A stretch of DNA of 64,000 nt from CAWDVK01 sp963805715 (GCA_963805715.1 CAWDVK010000020.1:372001-436000), one strand, 5' to 3'. Shown: positions 36,517-46,077, counted from the first letter of the stretch. Program-made: numbers and translations. Notes: generated by a model not told the origin, from the sequence alone.

Positions 36517-37824
36517 TCAGCCCACCGCCGCGCCCGGCCGGGCCGCGCGTGGCCGGGCCGCGCGCGGCCGGGCCACGCGCGGCGCCGCCGCCGCCACGGT
36601 ACCGGTCACCGGCTCGCGGGCGGACGGCCCGCTGCACATCGCCGTGAGCGCCGTCGCCGCCATCAGCCGCACGCCGATTCCGATCGCCCGCTCGTCCACG
36701 TCGAAGATGGGCTGGTGGATGTCGAAATCGTCGGCCGACCCCGGCGTGCGCGTGCCGAGCCTGGCCAGCGCGCCGGGGATGGAGTCCAGGTACCAGGCGA
36801 AGTCCTCGCCGCCCAGGCTCTGCGCCGCCGGGGTAATCGCGGCCGGCCCGAGCACGCGGTCGGCAGCGGCCTCGATCATCGCCGTGCACAGGGCGTCGTT
36901 CACGGTGGGCGGAACGTTGCGCTCGTAGGAGATCTCCGGCACGACGCCGTAAGCGCTGGCGACTGACTCCAGCAGCGCCTTGACCAGGCCGGGTGCCGCG
37001 TGCCAGGCGCTGTCGTCCAGGCACCGCACGGTGCCCTCGACGACGCCGTCGTCGGGAATGGCATTGGCGGCGGAGCCAGCGCTGACCCGGCCCCAGACCA
37101 GGCTCAGGCTGGACCGGGGATCCACCCGCCGCGACAGCGCCGCCGGCAGCTCTGTGATGATCTTCCCGAGGGCAAAGACCAGGTCAGCCGTGAGGTGCGG
37201 CCGGGCCGTGTGCCCGCCGGGTCCCTTGACATGGACGGTCAGCTTGTCGCACGCCGCGGTGATGGGCCCGGTTCGCGTGCCGATCTTGCCCACGTCCAGC
37301 CGCGGGTCGCAGTGCAGGGCGAAGATCCTGTCCACCGAGGCGATGCCGCCCGCCCCGAGCACGTCAAGCGCGCCTCCCGGCACTTCCTCGGCCGGCTGGA
37401 AGATGAGCCTGACCTTGCCGGGCAGTCCCCCGGCGGCGGCAATCCTGGCCAGGAAAAGGCCGGTGCCGAGCAGGATGGCCGTGTGCACGTCATGCCCGCA
37501 GGCGTGGCACGCGCCAGCCACCGTCGACCGGTACGGCACGTCCTTCTCATCGAGAATCGGCAGCGCGTCCAGGTCTGCCCGGAGCGCGACCAGCGGCTCG
37601 TCCGCTGACCCCGCGCCGATGTCGACGATCAGGCCGGTGCCCTTCGGGAGCGTGGCCGGGCGGAGCCCAGCCGCCTCGAATCGCAGTGCGACCCGGCGGG
37701 TGGTCCGGTACTCGTGATAGCCGGTCTCGGGGTGAGCATGCAGATCCCGCCGGAAATCGATCAGCTCTGCCTCGTGCCCGGCCAGGAAGGCATCAAGCTC
37801 GCCATCCAGGTCATGCTCGGCCAT
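36517..37824 (-). CDS. M20 family metallo-amidohydrolase
   Basis: 435 residues from the ATG at 37824, which has GGGGGAGG 6 nt upstream. Metal-site and catalytic motifs are DFRRDLHAHPETGYHEY, ALRADLDALPI, ACGHDVHTAILLG and FQPAEEVPGGA. The dimerisation-lid histidine is in GPGGHTARPH, and a C-terminal GGEDFAWYL follows. This is the M20D-type amidohydrolase/aminoacylase family (hippurate hydrolase, N-acyl amino acid hydrolase); the substrate is not predictable. The last 40 residues are Ala/Arg/Pro repeats outside the fold. It converges with GH26 copy D. Confidence 0.9.
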   Translation of the reverse strand: MAEHDLDGELDAFLAGHEAELIDFRRDLHAHPETGYHEYRTTRRVALRFEAAGLRPATLPKGTGLIVDIGAGSADEPLVALRADLDALPILDEKDVPYRSTVAGACHACGHDVHTAILLGTGLFLARIAAAGGLPGKVRLIFQPAEEVPGGALDVLGAGGIASVDRIFALHCDPRLDVGKIGTRTGPITAACDKLTVHVKGPGGHTARPHLTADLVFALGKIITELPAALSRRVDPRSSLSLVWGRVSAGSAANAIPDDGVVEGTVRCLDDSAWHAAPGLVKALLESVASAYGVVPEISYERNVPPTVNDALCTAMIEAAADRVLGPAAITPAAQSLGGEDFAWYLDSIPGALARLGTRTPGSADDFDIHQPIFDVDERAIGIGVRLMAATALTAMCSGPSAREPVTGTVAAAAPRVARPRAARPRAARPGAAVG

Positions 37825-38392
37825 GCGCCGCCTCCCCCAGGCCAACGAAACGATCCGCACCGGACGCCGGGGCCAGCGTGACATATCGGCCGGCGCAGAG
37901 CAGCGTGTCCATGATCCTCGAACTCACTCCAGTCCCTACCGTCCGCGCCGTTCCCGCCTTTGCCTGCACCAGCCGCAAACGGGGTTGCAGCAGCCGGCAA
38001 CAGGGAGTCCACCGGGTATCCGGCGAGCGCATGAAGGATGGGTTTCTTCCTGCCTGCGCCACAGATCCCCGTGCACGTGGACACGGAAAGTCAGGATCCT
38101 GCGGGCCAGCCACTGCAAATGATCGTCACAAGTGGTATCGCGCTGAGCGGGCGCGGTCGTTGCGTCCTGCCACGTCCCGGCGAGACACCCTCTGTTACTA
38201 CTGACCTGCATCGTACCGCTAGCCGCATACGATTCGCTGACGTTGCATGATAGTGGCAGCAAGATCGCGGTCAGTGGCCGGGTGACCGCACAATGTGGCC
38301 TATGTGGCAAGCGTGACTGAGCCCGCGTCAATCGCGTGTCCGCTGAGTCAGATCCGGCCGGTGCACCGGGCCCCAGCTACCCGGCCGGATCC
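37825..38392. other. Intergenic region (568 bp), no gene supported
   Basis: Lies between the M20 hydrolase start and the acyl-CoA mutase stop. The possible frames give Cys/Arg/His-rich sequence without family motifs or ribosome-binding sites. The middle part is less GC-rich than neighbouring genes. I see no RNA gene, repeat or clear terminator in it. Confidence 0.6.
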
Positions 38393-39973
38393 TCAGTACA
38401 CGTCAACGGGCGAGTACAGCCCCCAGGTCTCGCGCAGCGCGTCGCAGACTTCGCCGACGGTGGCCCGCGCGCGCAGCGCCTCGCGCATCGGGTACAGCAG
38501 GTTGCCCGTGCCTGCCGTGGCCTGCTTCAGCTCGGCCAGCCGGCGCTGCAGTTCCGCGTTATCCCGCCGCTCGCGGACGGCGGCGACCCGGTCCCGCTGC
38601 TGCTGCTCCACGGCCGGGTCGAGCCTCAGCGGCTGATACGGCTCCTCGCCCTCGGTGGTAAAGGCATTGACCCCGACGATCACGCGCTCGCCGGAGTCGA
38701 TCTGGCGGGCCACGGCGTAGGCAGATCGCTCGATCCCCGCCTTCTGGAAGCCCTGCTCGATCGCCGCGACCGCGCCGCCGAGGTCCGCGATTTTCGTCAT
38801 CAGCTCGTGGATGCCCGCCTCGATGTCATTGGTCATCGACTCGATCGCGTACGAGCCGGCCAGCGGGTCGACCGTGGCGGTCAGGTCAGACTCGTGGGCA
38901 ATGACCTGCTGGGTCCGCAGCGCCAGCCTGGCCGCCTTCTCGGTCGGCAGCGCGATCGCCTCGTCGTAGGAGTTCGTGTGCAGCGACTGGGTGCCGCCCA
39001 GCACCGCCGCCAGCGCCTGGATGGTCACCCGGGCCATGTTGACCTCGGGCTGCTGCGCGGTCAGCTGGACCCCCGCCGTCTGGGTATGGAACCGCAGCAT
39101 CTGCGAGCGCGGGTCCGTGGCGCCGAACTCGTCCCGCATGATGGCCGCCCAGACCCGCCGGGCGGCCCGGAACTTCGCTACCTCTTCCAGCAGGGTCGTC
39201 CTGGCCACGAAGAAGAACGACAGCCGCGGCGCGAACTCGTCGACGGCCAAGCCGGACGCGATCGCCGCGCGCACGTACTCTCGCGCGTTGGCCAGCGTGA
39301 AGGCGATCTCCTGCACTGGCGTGGCGCCGGCCTCGGCCATGTGATAGCCGGAGATGGAGATCGTATTCCAGCGCGGGATCTCGGCCCGGCAGTAGGCGAA
39401 CGTGTCCGCCACAAGGCGCAGTGACGGCTTGGGCGGGTAGATGTAGGTGCCGCGGGCGATGTACTCCTTGAGAATGTCGTTTTGAATCGTGCCCGAGATC
39501 TTGCTGGCACTGATTCCGTTCTCCTCCGCCACCAGCTGGTAGAGCAGCAGCAGGACGGCGGCCGGGGCGTTAATCGTCATCGAGGTCGAGACCTCGTCCA
39601 GCGGGATGCCCTGCAGCAGCAGGCGCATGTCCTCGATCGAGTCGATCGCGACGCCGACCTTGCCCACCTCGCCGCTGGCCTGCGGGGCGTCGGAGTCATA
39701 GCCCATCTGGGTGGGCAGGTCAAAGGCCACCGACAGGCCGGTCGTGCCCGCCTTGATCAGCTGGTGATAGCGGCGGTTGGAATCAGCGGCGGTGGAGAAT
39801 CCGGCGTACTGCCGCATCGTCCAGGGCCGCTTGACGTACATGGTCGGGTAGACGCCGCGGGTGAAGGGATACGCGCCGGGCTCGCCTAGTTCGGTCACCG
39901 GGTCGAAATTTTGCAAATCCTTAGGCCCGTAGACACCCTCGATAGGTACCCCTGACTCCGATATGCGGCTCAT
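38393..39973 (-). CDS. Acyl-CoA mutase large subunit (methylmalonyl-CoA mutase type)
   Basis: 526 residues forming the TIM-barrel substrate domain of a B12-dependent acyl-CoA mutase, without the cobalamin-binding domain, so a separate small subunit is required; none is in the window. The signature RPWTMRQYAGFST, with Tyr at the position that is Phe in isobutyryl-CoA mutases, suggests methylmalonyl-CoA. FDLPTQMGYDSD and EVGKVGVAIDS resemble the two-subunit archaeal/actinobacterial branch, and SISGYHMAEAGA is also present. It could convert methylmalonyl-CoA made by the carboxylase at 5-12 kb to succinyl-CoA. Isobutyryl- or ethylmalonyl-type specificity remains possible. Confidence 0.88.
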   Translation of the reverse strand: MSRISESGVPIEGVYGPKDLQNFDPVTELGEPGAYPFTRGVYPTMYVKRPWTMRQYAGFSTAADSNRRYHQLIKAGTTGLSVAFDLPTQMGYDSDAPQASGEVGKVGVAIDSIEDMRLLLQGIPLDEVSTSMTINAPAAVLLLLYQLVAEENGISASKISGTIQNDILKEYIARGTYIYPPKPSLRLVADTFAYCRAEIPRWNTISISGYHMAEAGATPVQEIAFTLANAREYVRAAIASGLAVDEFAPRLSFFFVARTTLLEEVAKFRAARRVWAAIMRDEFGATDPRSQMLRFHTQTAGVQLTAQQPEVNMARVTIQALAAVLGGTQSLHTNSYDEAIALPTEKAARLALRTQQVIAHESDLTATVDPLAGSYAIESMTNDIEAGIHELMTKIADLGGAVAAIEQGFQKAGIERSAYAVARQIDSGERVIVGVNAFTTEGEEPYQPLRLDPAVEQQQRDRVAAVRERRDNAELQRRLAELKQATAGTGNLLYPMREALRARATVGEVCDALRETWGLYSPVDVY

Positions 39974-40132
39974 ACATCCAGATTATGACGCGTGTCAGCG
40001 CCTGCCGAGGTGGGGAACGTCACAGCGACGAGGTGTGCGACTCCGGCAATACGCATATTCTGCTGGAGCGCGGCGACGGGGGACAGCGTGCGGCGCCCGG
40101 AGAGCCAGCGCTGCGAGGAATTGAGGGACCCG

Positions 40133-41491
40133 ATGGCAGCTGGGACTCGAGCGCCGGCGGCGGGCGTCGCCGCCCTGGCAGCGGTGGTGATCGCGCTGAC
40201 GGCGCTGCTGTCGCCGGCGGCCGGCGCGGCGGACCAGGGCGCGAGCGCGGCGGCAGCACGCGGGCAGGTCACCACGCGCGGCCACGCGATGAGCCGCGCT
40301 CACGCAGCCGCCCGCGGCCACGCGGCGGCCAGGGACCAGGCAGCATCCCGCAGGCAGGCGGCAGCGGCCCGGCAGCCCGCGACCGTGACCGGGAACGCCC
40401 GGCTCGTCGTCGGCGGGACGCAGCTGGCCGGCACCGGCGTGGTCGTGAACTACCCGTCCCGGCACGCTCCGCCGCTGCCGGACATCCCGGCCTCCGCCTT
40501 CGTCATCGCCGACGCCGGCACCGGCCAGGTGCTGGCCGCCAAGGACCCGCACGGCGAGTTCGCGCCGGCCAGCACGCTCAAGGTGCTGACCGCGATCACG
40601 ATGATCCCGCTGCTGAACCCCGGCGCGACCGTCCAGGTGAGCCCCCTGGCGGCCTCCATGCCGGCGAATGTGGTCGGCCTGATCGCCGGGCACCGGTACC
40701 GCGTCGCCGACCTTTTCCGCGCGCTGCTGCTGATCTCGGCTAACGACGCCGCGGTGGCCCTGACCGAGGCCAGCGGGTCCTTCGCCAAGGGCATGGCGCT
40801 GATCAACGCCGAGGCCCGCGAGCTGCAGGCCTACGATGTCGTGGCCAGGATGCCCAACGGGCTGCCCGCGCCTGGCCAGGTCGTCTCCGCCTACGACGAG
40901 GCGCTGATAGCCCGCCGTGCGCTGTCGATCCCCGCTTTCATGCAGTACGACTCGACGCTGGCCGCCAGGTTCCCGGTCCGCCCGCGCCACTGGGTCACCC
41001 TGGTGAACCAGAACTACCTGCTGACGAAATACCGCGGCGGCATCGGCGGCAAGATCGGCTGGACGGTCGCGTCCGAGGCCACCTACATCGGGATGGCCAG
41101 GCGGAACGGCGTCACGCTGATCGTGACCGTGCTGCACTGCACCCCGCTGCAGGAGATCACCTCGGCCGAGAAGCTGCTCAACTGGGGCTTCGCCATGGAC
41201 GGGAAGGTACGGCCGGTCGGCCAGCTGGTACCCCCGCTGTCCCTGACCGCGGCGCACCCCGCGGCGCACCCGGCGGCGCGGGCAGCGCGGGCAGCGCGCC
41301 GGACGCGAGCCCTGGACGGCCGCCCTGGCCAGGCGGCCCAGCTCGGTACTACCGCAGCGGCGGGCGGCGGTAGTACCGAGCTGGCGGTGGCAGCGGGCCT
41401 GGTGGCGCTCGCGCTGGCCGGCCTGCTCGCGATCCTGCTGCGATCACGCCGGCGGCTCGCGGGCCGCGGTGGTCACGGCCCTGGCGGCTGA
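40133..41491 (+). CDS. D-alanyl-D-alanine carboxypeptidase (serine-type PBP)
   Basis: 452 residues from the ATG at 40133, which has GAGGG about 7 nt upstream. A signal peptide (AALAAVVIALTALLSPAAGA) is followed by an Ala/Arg/Gln-rich stretch. The S11 peptidase domain has SxxK in PASTLKVLTA, SxN in LISANDAAVA and a KxG motif in GGKIGWT. After the domain come Ala/Arg linkers and a C-terminal membrane helix (about 419-438), so it is anchored at both steps of export. It would trim peptidoglycan pentapeptides. KIG replaces the usual KTG; Asn is common at this position in actinomycetes, Ile less so. Confidence 0.9.
   Translation: MAAGTRAPAAGVAALAAVVIALTALLSPAAGAADQGASAAAARGQVTTRGHAMSRAHAAARGHAAARDQAASRRQAAAARQPATVTGNARLVVGGTQLAGTGVVVNYPSRHAPPLPDIPASAFVIADAGTGQVLAAKDPHGEFAPASTLKVLTAITMIPLLNPGATVQVSPLAASMPANVVGLIAGHRYRVADLFRALLLISANDAAVALTEASGSFAKGMALINAEARELQAYDVVARMPNGLPAPGQVVSAYDEALIARRALSIPAFMQYDSTLAARFPVRPRHWVTLVNQNYLLTKYRGGIGGKIGWTVASEATYIGMARRNGVTLIVTVLHCTPLQEITSAEKLLNWGFAMDGKVRPVGQLVPPLSLTAAHPAAHPAARAARAARRTRALDGRPGQAAQLGTTAAAGGGSTELAVAAGLVALALAGLLAILLRSRRRLAGRGGHGPGG
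41338..41384. other. 18-bp perfect inverted repeat inside the carboxypeptidase gene
   Basis: CCAGCTCGGTACTACCGC (41338-41355) and its exact complement (41367-41384) flank an 11-nt loop. It lies in the linker just before the C-terminal membrane helix, about 107 bp from the stop codon. Confidence 0.7.
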
Positions 41492-41754
41492 TCTGCGGCG
41501 GCTCTAGCTCACGCCGGGGTGGAGCTGGCCGGCTGCCTCGCGGCGTCGTCAGCCGCATCCGCCGGCTCGGCCCGGCCGGTCAGGTCCGTCCGGCTCCCGG
41601 CCAGTGTCCGGTCGGCCGGGCCGGGTTCCGTCGCGCCGGGTGCCAGCCTGGCACCGTCCCTGGCCGGCTCGGCAGGCCTGCTGGGCACTGCCGCTGCTGG
41701 CGGCGCTGCCGTTTCCCGCCCGGCCTCCTCAGCCGCGACGGCATCGGCCCGCGG

Positions 41755-42759
41755 CTAACACGGCCGCAGGAAGCCGACCCGGTCGGCCACGGTCGCCATG
41801 GTCGGGCGGGCCAGCTCGCGCGCCCGGGCCGCGCCCGCGGCCAGCAGCTGGTCGAGCTCGGTCTCGCTGGCCAGCAGCTTCTCGGTCCGCTCCCGGATCG
41901 GGGCGAACGCGTCGACGACGACCTCCGCCAGTTCCTTCTTGAAGGCGCCGTACCCGGAGCCCGCGAACCGCTGCTCCAGGCTGGCCACGCTCTCGCCGGA
42001 CAGCGCGGAGTAGATCCGCAGCAGATTGGTCACGCCCGGCTTCGCCTGCTCATCGGCCCGCACCTCACCGCCGGCGTCGGTCACCGAGCGCATGATCTTC
42101 CTGCGGATCGAGCCGGGGTCCTCCAGCACGTCGATGATGCCCTGCGGCGAGGACGCGGACTTGCTCATCTTGATGGCCGGGTCCTGCAGGTCGGCGATCT
42201 TCGCGACCTCCGGCAGGATGTAGGCGCCCGGCACGACGAAGGTCTGCCCGAACCGGTGGTTGAACCGCTGGGCCAGGTCCCTGGTCAGCTCCAGGTGCTG
42301 GCGCTGGTCCTCGCCGACGGGAACCTGGTCGCTCTGGTACAGCAGGATGTCGGCGGCCTGCAGGATCGGGTACGTGAACAGGCCGACGCTGGCGGCATCC
42401 GTCCCGCCCCTGGCCGACTTGTCCTTGAACTGCACCATCCGGCTGGCCTCGCCGAACCCGGTGATGCAGGCCAGCACCCAGGCCAGCTCGGCGTGCTCGG
42501 CAACGTGGCTCTGCACGAAGACGATCGAGCGGTCCGGGTCAAGGCCGGCCGCGAACAGCTGCGCGGCGGCCACCCTGGTCCGGCGGCGCAGGTCGGCCGG
42601 CTGCTGCGGAAGCGTGATCGCGTGCAGGTCCACCACGCAGTACACGGTGTCGTGAGTCTCCTGCAGCGCCACCCACTGGCGCAGTGCGCCCAGGTAGTTG
42701 CCGATATGGAAGGAATCCGCAGTGGGCTGGATGCCGGAGAACACGCGTGGTCGGGACAT
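41755..42759 (-). CDS. trpS: Tryptophanyl-tRNA synthetase
   Basis: 334 residues, the normal length of bacterial TrpRS. The class I signatures are FSGIQPTADSFHIGNYLGAL (HIGH motif as HIGN) and KMSKSASSPQG (KMSKS), and the dimer helices follow. It charges tRNA-Trp in the cytoplasm. It starts on an ATG at 42759, downstream of glpD on the same strand with an 18-bp repeat array between them. The reading frame stays open for about 80 codons after the stop, which I consider chance in GC-rich DNA. Confidence 0.97.
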   Translation of the reverse strand: MSRPRVFSGIQPTADSFHIGNYLGALRQWVALQETHDTVYCVVDLHAITLPQQPADLRRRTRVAAAQLFAAGLDPDRSIVFVQSHVAEHAELAWVLACITGFGEASRMVQFKDKSARGGTDAASVGLFTYPILQAADILLYQSDQVPVGEDQRQHLELTRDLAQRFNHRFGQTFVVPGAYILPEVAKIADLQDPAIKMSKSASSPQGIIDVLEDPGSIRRKIMRSVTDAGGEVRADEQAKPGVTNLLRIYSALSGESVASLEQRFAGSGYGAFKKELAEVVVDAFAPIRERTEKLLASETELDQLLAAGAARARELARPTMATVADRVGFLRPC

Positions 42760-42810
42760 GCCCGGAATTCTAGTTGCGGCCGGTGGTGGCCAGCCGCCGG
42801 AACCGCAGCC

Positions 42811-42880
42811 GGCCCCCGGTCAGGCGCCGGCCCCCGGTCAGGCGCCGGCCCCCGGTCAGGCGCCGGCCCCGGTCAGGCGC
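42811..42880. repeat. 18-bp tandem repeat between glpD and trpS
   Basis: GGCCCCCGGTCAGGCGCC repeats at 42811, 42829 and 42847, with a shortened fourth copy reaching the 3' end of glpD. Confidence 0.85.
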
Positions 42881-44639
42881 TGGCCACCTCGCCGTTCACG
42901 ACGGGCACGATCTCCGGGGCCCCCAGCCTGATCGCGTCCGCATCGGTATCGGTCGCTGCCTCCTGCGACGCGCGCTCGGCCGCGATCCTGGCCCGGTAGT
43001 TCTCCACTTCCCTGGCGACCTGCCGGGACTTCCACTTCATCGGGCCCGCCATCAGCTCGGCAACCTCCGGCGCAGCGGACAGCCCCCGGTCCCAGGTCTC
43101 GATCGAGATGTGGGTGCGGCGCGTCATCACGTCATCGACATGCCGGGCGCCCTCGTGCAAGACGGCGTAGACCACCTCGGCCCGCAGGTAGTCGTCGGCC
43201 CCGGTCAGCGGCTTGCCCAGGCTGGGCTGCGCCGCGATCAGCGCCAGCACCTCGCCGGTCAGCGTCCCGTACCGGCGCAGCAGGTGCTCGATCCTGGCCA
43301 CGTGCAGGCCGGAGCCGCGGGCCAGCGAGTAGCGGGCGTTCCAGAGCGCGACGCAGCCGTCGGCCCCGGCCAGCGGGACGGCGTCCGTGCAGGAGGGCGC
43401 CACCCGGCCGTCCAGCCCATGGGCCACGGCGTCGACCGCGTCGCGGGCCATGACGCGGTAGGTGGTGTACTTCCCGCCGGCGATCATCACCAGGCCGGGC
43501 ACCGGATGGGCGACCGTGTGCTCGCGGGACAGCTTGGAGGTGGATTCCGACTCCCCGGCCAGCAGCGGCCGCAGGCCTGCGTACACGCCCTCGACATCGT
43601 CCCTGGTCAGCGGGACGGCCAGGAACCGGTTCAGCTGGCCGAGTACGTAGTCGATGTCGCTGGCACTCGCGGCCGGATGCGCCTTCGACAGCGACCAGTC
43701 CGTGTCGGTGGTGCCGATGATCCAGTGCCGTCCCCAGGGGATGACGAACAGGACGCTGGCCGCGGTGCGCAGGATGATCCCGGTGCTGGAGTGAATGCGG
43801 TCCCGCGGCACGACCAGATGCACGCCCTTGGAGGCGCGCACGTTGATGGTGCCGCGCCCGCCGACCATCTCCTGGATCTCGTCGGTCCAGACGCCGGTCG
43901 CGTTGACCACCTGCTGCGCCCGGATCTCCAGCTCGGCGCCCGATTCCAGGTCCACCGCCCGAACCCCGGTCACCCGCTCGCCCTCCCGCAGGAACCCGGT
44001 GACCTGGGTCCGCGATGCGGCCTGCGCACCGTACTGCGCCGCGGTCCGCACCAACGTCACGACATAACGGGCGTCGTCCACCTCGGCGTCCCAGTACAGC
44101 AGCGCTCCGGTCATCGCCGAGCGCTTCAGCGCGGGCGCCAGCCGCAGCGCGCCGCGCCGGGTCAGCTGCCGGTGCCCGGGCAGGCCCCTGGTCTGGCCGA
44201 GGGAGAAGCCGAGCAGGTCGTAGGCGGCGACGCCGGTGCCGACGTAGGCACGTTCCCAGACATGGTGGGTGAACGGGAACAGGAAGGACACCGGCCGCAC
44301 CAGGTGCGGGGCCAGCCGCTGCAGCAGCAGCGACCGCTCGCCCAGCGCCTCGCGGACCAGGCCGATGTTGAGCTGCTCCAGGTAGCGCAGGCCGCCGTGG
44401 ATGAGCTTGCTGGAGCGCGACGAGGTGCCGGAGCCGAAGTCCCTGGCCTCGACCAGACCCACGGACAGGCCGCGGGTGACCGCGTCCAGGGCCACGCCAG
44501 CGCCCACCACCCCGCCGCCCACGACCAGCACCTGGACCTCATCGCGGGTCAGCGCGGCCAGGGCCGCGGTTCGCTCGTCGGGGCCTAGCCTGGCGCTCCC
44601 GGCCGCATCGGCTGTCACAGTCAGCACGTTACAAGGCAA
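42873..44639 (-). CDS. glpD: Glycerol-3-phosphate dehydrogenase (aerobic, FAD-dependent)
   Basis: 588 residues. It oxidises glycerol-3-phosphate to dihydroxyacetone phosphate at the membrane and passes electrons to quinone. FAD motif VLVVGGGVVGAGVALDA, then SSRSSKLIHGGLRYLE, HWIIGTTDTDW and AGGKYTTYRVMARDA match GlpD, and the C-terminal domain includes RRTHISIETWDRG. The first start is a TTG at 44639; a GTG shortly downstream (VTADAAGS) is equally plausible. A VOC-domain remnant lies immediately upstream. Confidence 0.95.
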   Translation of the reverse strand: MPCNVLTVTADAAGSARLGPDERTAALAALTRDEVQVLVVGGGVVGAGVALDAVTRGLSVGLVEARDFGSGTSSRSSKLIHGGLRYLEQLNIGLVREALGERSLLLQRLAPHLVRPVSFLFPFTHHVWERAYVGTGVAAYDLLGFSLGQTRGLPGHRQLTRRGALRLAPALKRSAMTGALLYWDAEVDDARYVVTLVRTAAQYGAQAASRTQVTGFLREGERVTGVRAVDLESGAELEIRAQQVVNATGVWTDEIQEMVGGRGTINVRASKGVHLVVPRDRIHSSTGIILRTAASVLFVIPWGRHWIIGTTDTDWSLSKAHPAASASDIDYVLGQLNRFLAVPLTRDDVEGVYAGLRPLLAGESESTSKLSREHTVAHPVPGLVMIAGGKYTTYRVMARDAVDAVAHGLDGRVAPSCTDAVPLAGADGCVALWNARYSLARGSGLHVARIEHLLRRYGTLTGEVLALIAAQPSLGKPLTGADDYLRAEVVYAVLHEGARHVDDVMTRRTHISIETWDRGLSAAPEVAELMAGPMKWKSRQVAREVENYRARIAAERASQEAATDTDADAIRLGAPEIVPVVNGEVASA

Positions 44640-44847
44640 TGCGGCGTGCGGCGCTCACCGGCCAGTACTCCGGCCGGGATCGCGATCCCGCGCGCCCGCC
44701 GCCAACCGGATCCGGGCGGGCGCCAGCGGGGGGTGAGGACGCAGAACTCGCCGCCCCGGGGATCGGCGAGCACCGCCCAGCGCGCGTCGCCCTGGCCAAC
44801 GTCGGCCGGCGCCGCGTGGCCAATGCCGCCGCCCTCCGGATGCCAGC
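44621..44847 (-). pseudogene. C-terminal remnant of a VOC/glyoxalase-like protein
   Basis: Reading the minus strand between guaB3 and glpD gives ALSWHPEGGGIGHAAPADVG, then QGDARWAVLADPRGGEFCVL. The W-VLADP-G-EFCVL pattern is the last strand of a VOC (glyoxalase/bleomycin-resistance) domain. There is no start codon or upstream half of the domain, and the frame ends at a TGA at 44621 inside the glpD start. It is a decayed fragment in what otherwise looks like a normal spacer. Confidence 0.55.
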
Positions 44848-45972
44848 TCAGCGCGGCGCGGCGCTGGGCGTCACCACGACCTCGACTCGCTGGAACTCCT
44901 TCAGGTCGGAGTAGCCAGAGGTCGCCATGGTCCGGCGCAGGGCTCCCATCAGGTTCATCGACCCGTCCGGCACCGTCGACGGGCCGTGCAGGATCTGCTC
45001 GATCGTGCCGATGGTGCCGACCTTCAGCCGTCCGCTGCGCGGCAGGTCCGGGTGGTGGGTCTCGCTGCCCCAGTGGTAGCCCCGGCCCGGCGCCTGCGCC
45101 GCCCGCGCGAACGGCGAGCCGACCATGACCGCGTCGGCGCCGAGCGCGAGCGCCTTGGCGATGTCGCCGCTGCGGGTCATCCCGCCGTCGGCGATGACAT
45201 GGACATATCGCCCGCCAGACTCGTCCAGGTAGTCGCGGCGCGCTGCCGCCACGTCGGCGATCGCCGTGGCCATCGGCACTGCCACGCCCAGAACGGCCGC
45301 CGTGGTGTGCCCGGAGCCGCCGCCGAATCCGGCCAGCACCCCGGCTGCCCCGGTGCGCATCAGGTGCAGGGCCGCCGTGTAGGTGGCGCAGCCACCGACG
45401 ATGACCGGCACGTCCAGCTCGTAGATGAACTGCTTGAGGTTCAGCGGCTCGGACTGGCCGGACACGTGCTCGGCCGAGACGGTCGTGCCGCGGATCACGA
45501 AGATGTCCGCGCCGGCGTCGATGACGGCCTTGTAGAACCGGACGGTCCGCTGCGGGGACAGCCGGGCCGCCGTGGTCACCCCGGCGGCCCTGATCTCCTC
45601 GATCCGGCGGCCGATCAGGTCCTCCTTGATCGGCTGGGCGTAGATCTCCTGCAGCCGCCGGGTGGCGGCGTCGTCGTCGAGCTCGGCCGCCTCGGCGAGC
45701 AGCGGCTCCGGATCCTCGTACCGGGTCCAGAGGCCTTCCAGGTCCAGCGGGGCCAGCCCGCCCAGCTTGCCGATCTCGATCGCGGTAGCAGGCGAGACCA
45801 CGCTGTCCATCGGCGCCACGACCAGGGGCAGCTCGAACCGGTACGCGTCGATCTGCCAGGCGATCGATACCTCCTCCGGGTGCCTGGTCCGGCGGGAGGG
45901 GACGATGCCGATCTCGTCCAGCGCATAGGCGCGGCGGCCGCTCTTGCCCCGCCCGATCTCAAAGACAGTCAC
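44848..45972 (-). CDS. GuaB3 family IMP dehydrogenase-related protein
   Basis: 374 residues of IMPDH-like TIM-barrel without CBS domains. VVAPMDSVVSPATAIEIGKL, VIADGGMTRSGDIAKALALG and GADAVMVGSPFARA follow the family. In place of the IMPDH catalytic Cys loop there is GFGGGSGHTTAAVLG, so classical IMP oxidation is doubtful. The gene follows guaB on the same strand, the conserved actinobacterial arrangement. Its role in purine metabolism is inferred from that linkage. Confidence 0.92.
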   Translation of the reverse strand: MTVFEIGRGKSGRRAYALDEIGIVPSRRTRHPEEVSIAWQIDAYRFELPLVVAPMDSVVSPATAIEIGKLGGLAPLDLEGLWTRYEDPEPLLAEAAELDDDAATRRLQEIYAQPIKEDLIGRRIEEIRAAGVTTAARLSPQRTVRFYKAVIDAGADIFVIRGTTVSAEHVSGQSEPLNLKQFIYELDVPVIVGGCATYTAALHLMRTGAAGVLAGFGGGSGHTTAAVLGVAVPMATAIADVAAARRDYLDESGGRYVHVIADGGMTRSGDIAKALALGADAVMVGSPFARAAQAPGRGYHWGSETHHPDLPRSGRLKVGTIGTIEQILHGPSTVPDGSMNLMGALRRTMATSGYSDLKEFQRVEVVVTPSAAPR

Positions 45973-45984
45973 TGTTACTCCTTA

Positions 45985-46077
45985 GCCCGCCCTGCCGGCC
46001 CTGTCCTCCCGGCCTGCCCGCCCTGCCGGCCCTGTCCTCCCGGCCTGCCCGCCCTGCCGACCCTGTCCTCCCGGCCT
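45985..46077. repeat. 31-bp tandem repeat, three copies, between guaB and guaB3
   Basis: Units begin at 45985, 46016 and 46047, each starting GCCCGCCCTGCCG and ending CTCCCGGCCT. The third copy has one substitution. It fills most of the 171-bp gap between the two genes. Confidence 0.9.

Noticed and set aside
38336..39424. Long open frame antisense to the acyl-CoA mutase gene
   Set aside because: It mirrors the codon structure of a strongly conserved gene on the other strand, and its own translation is low-complexity Arg/Gln/Gly sequence.
41509..41754. About 80 open codons in frame after the trpS stop, suggesting readthrough
   Set aside because: Open frames of this size are expected by chance in GC-rich DNA. 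The sequence is Ala/Glu/Pro-rich with no family motif and no readthrough context is evident.
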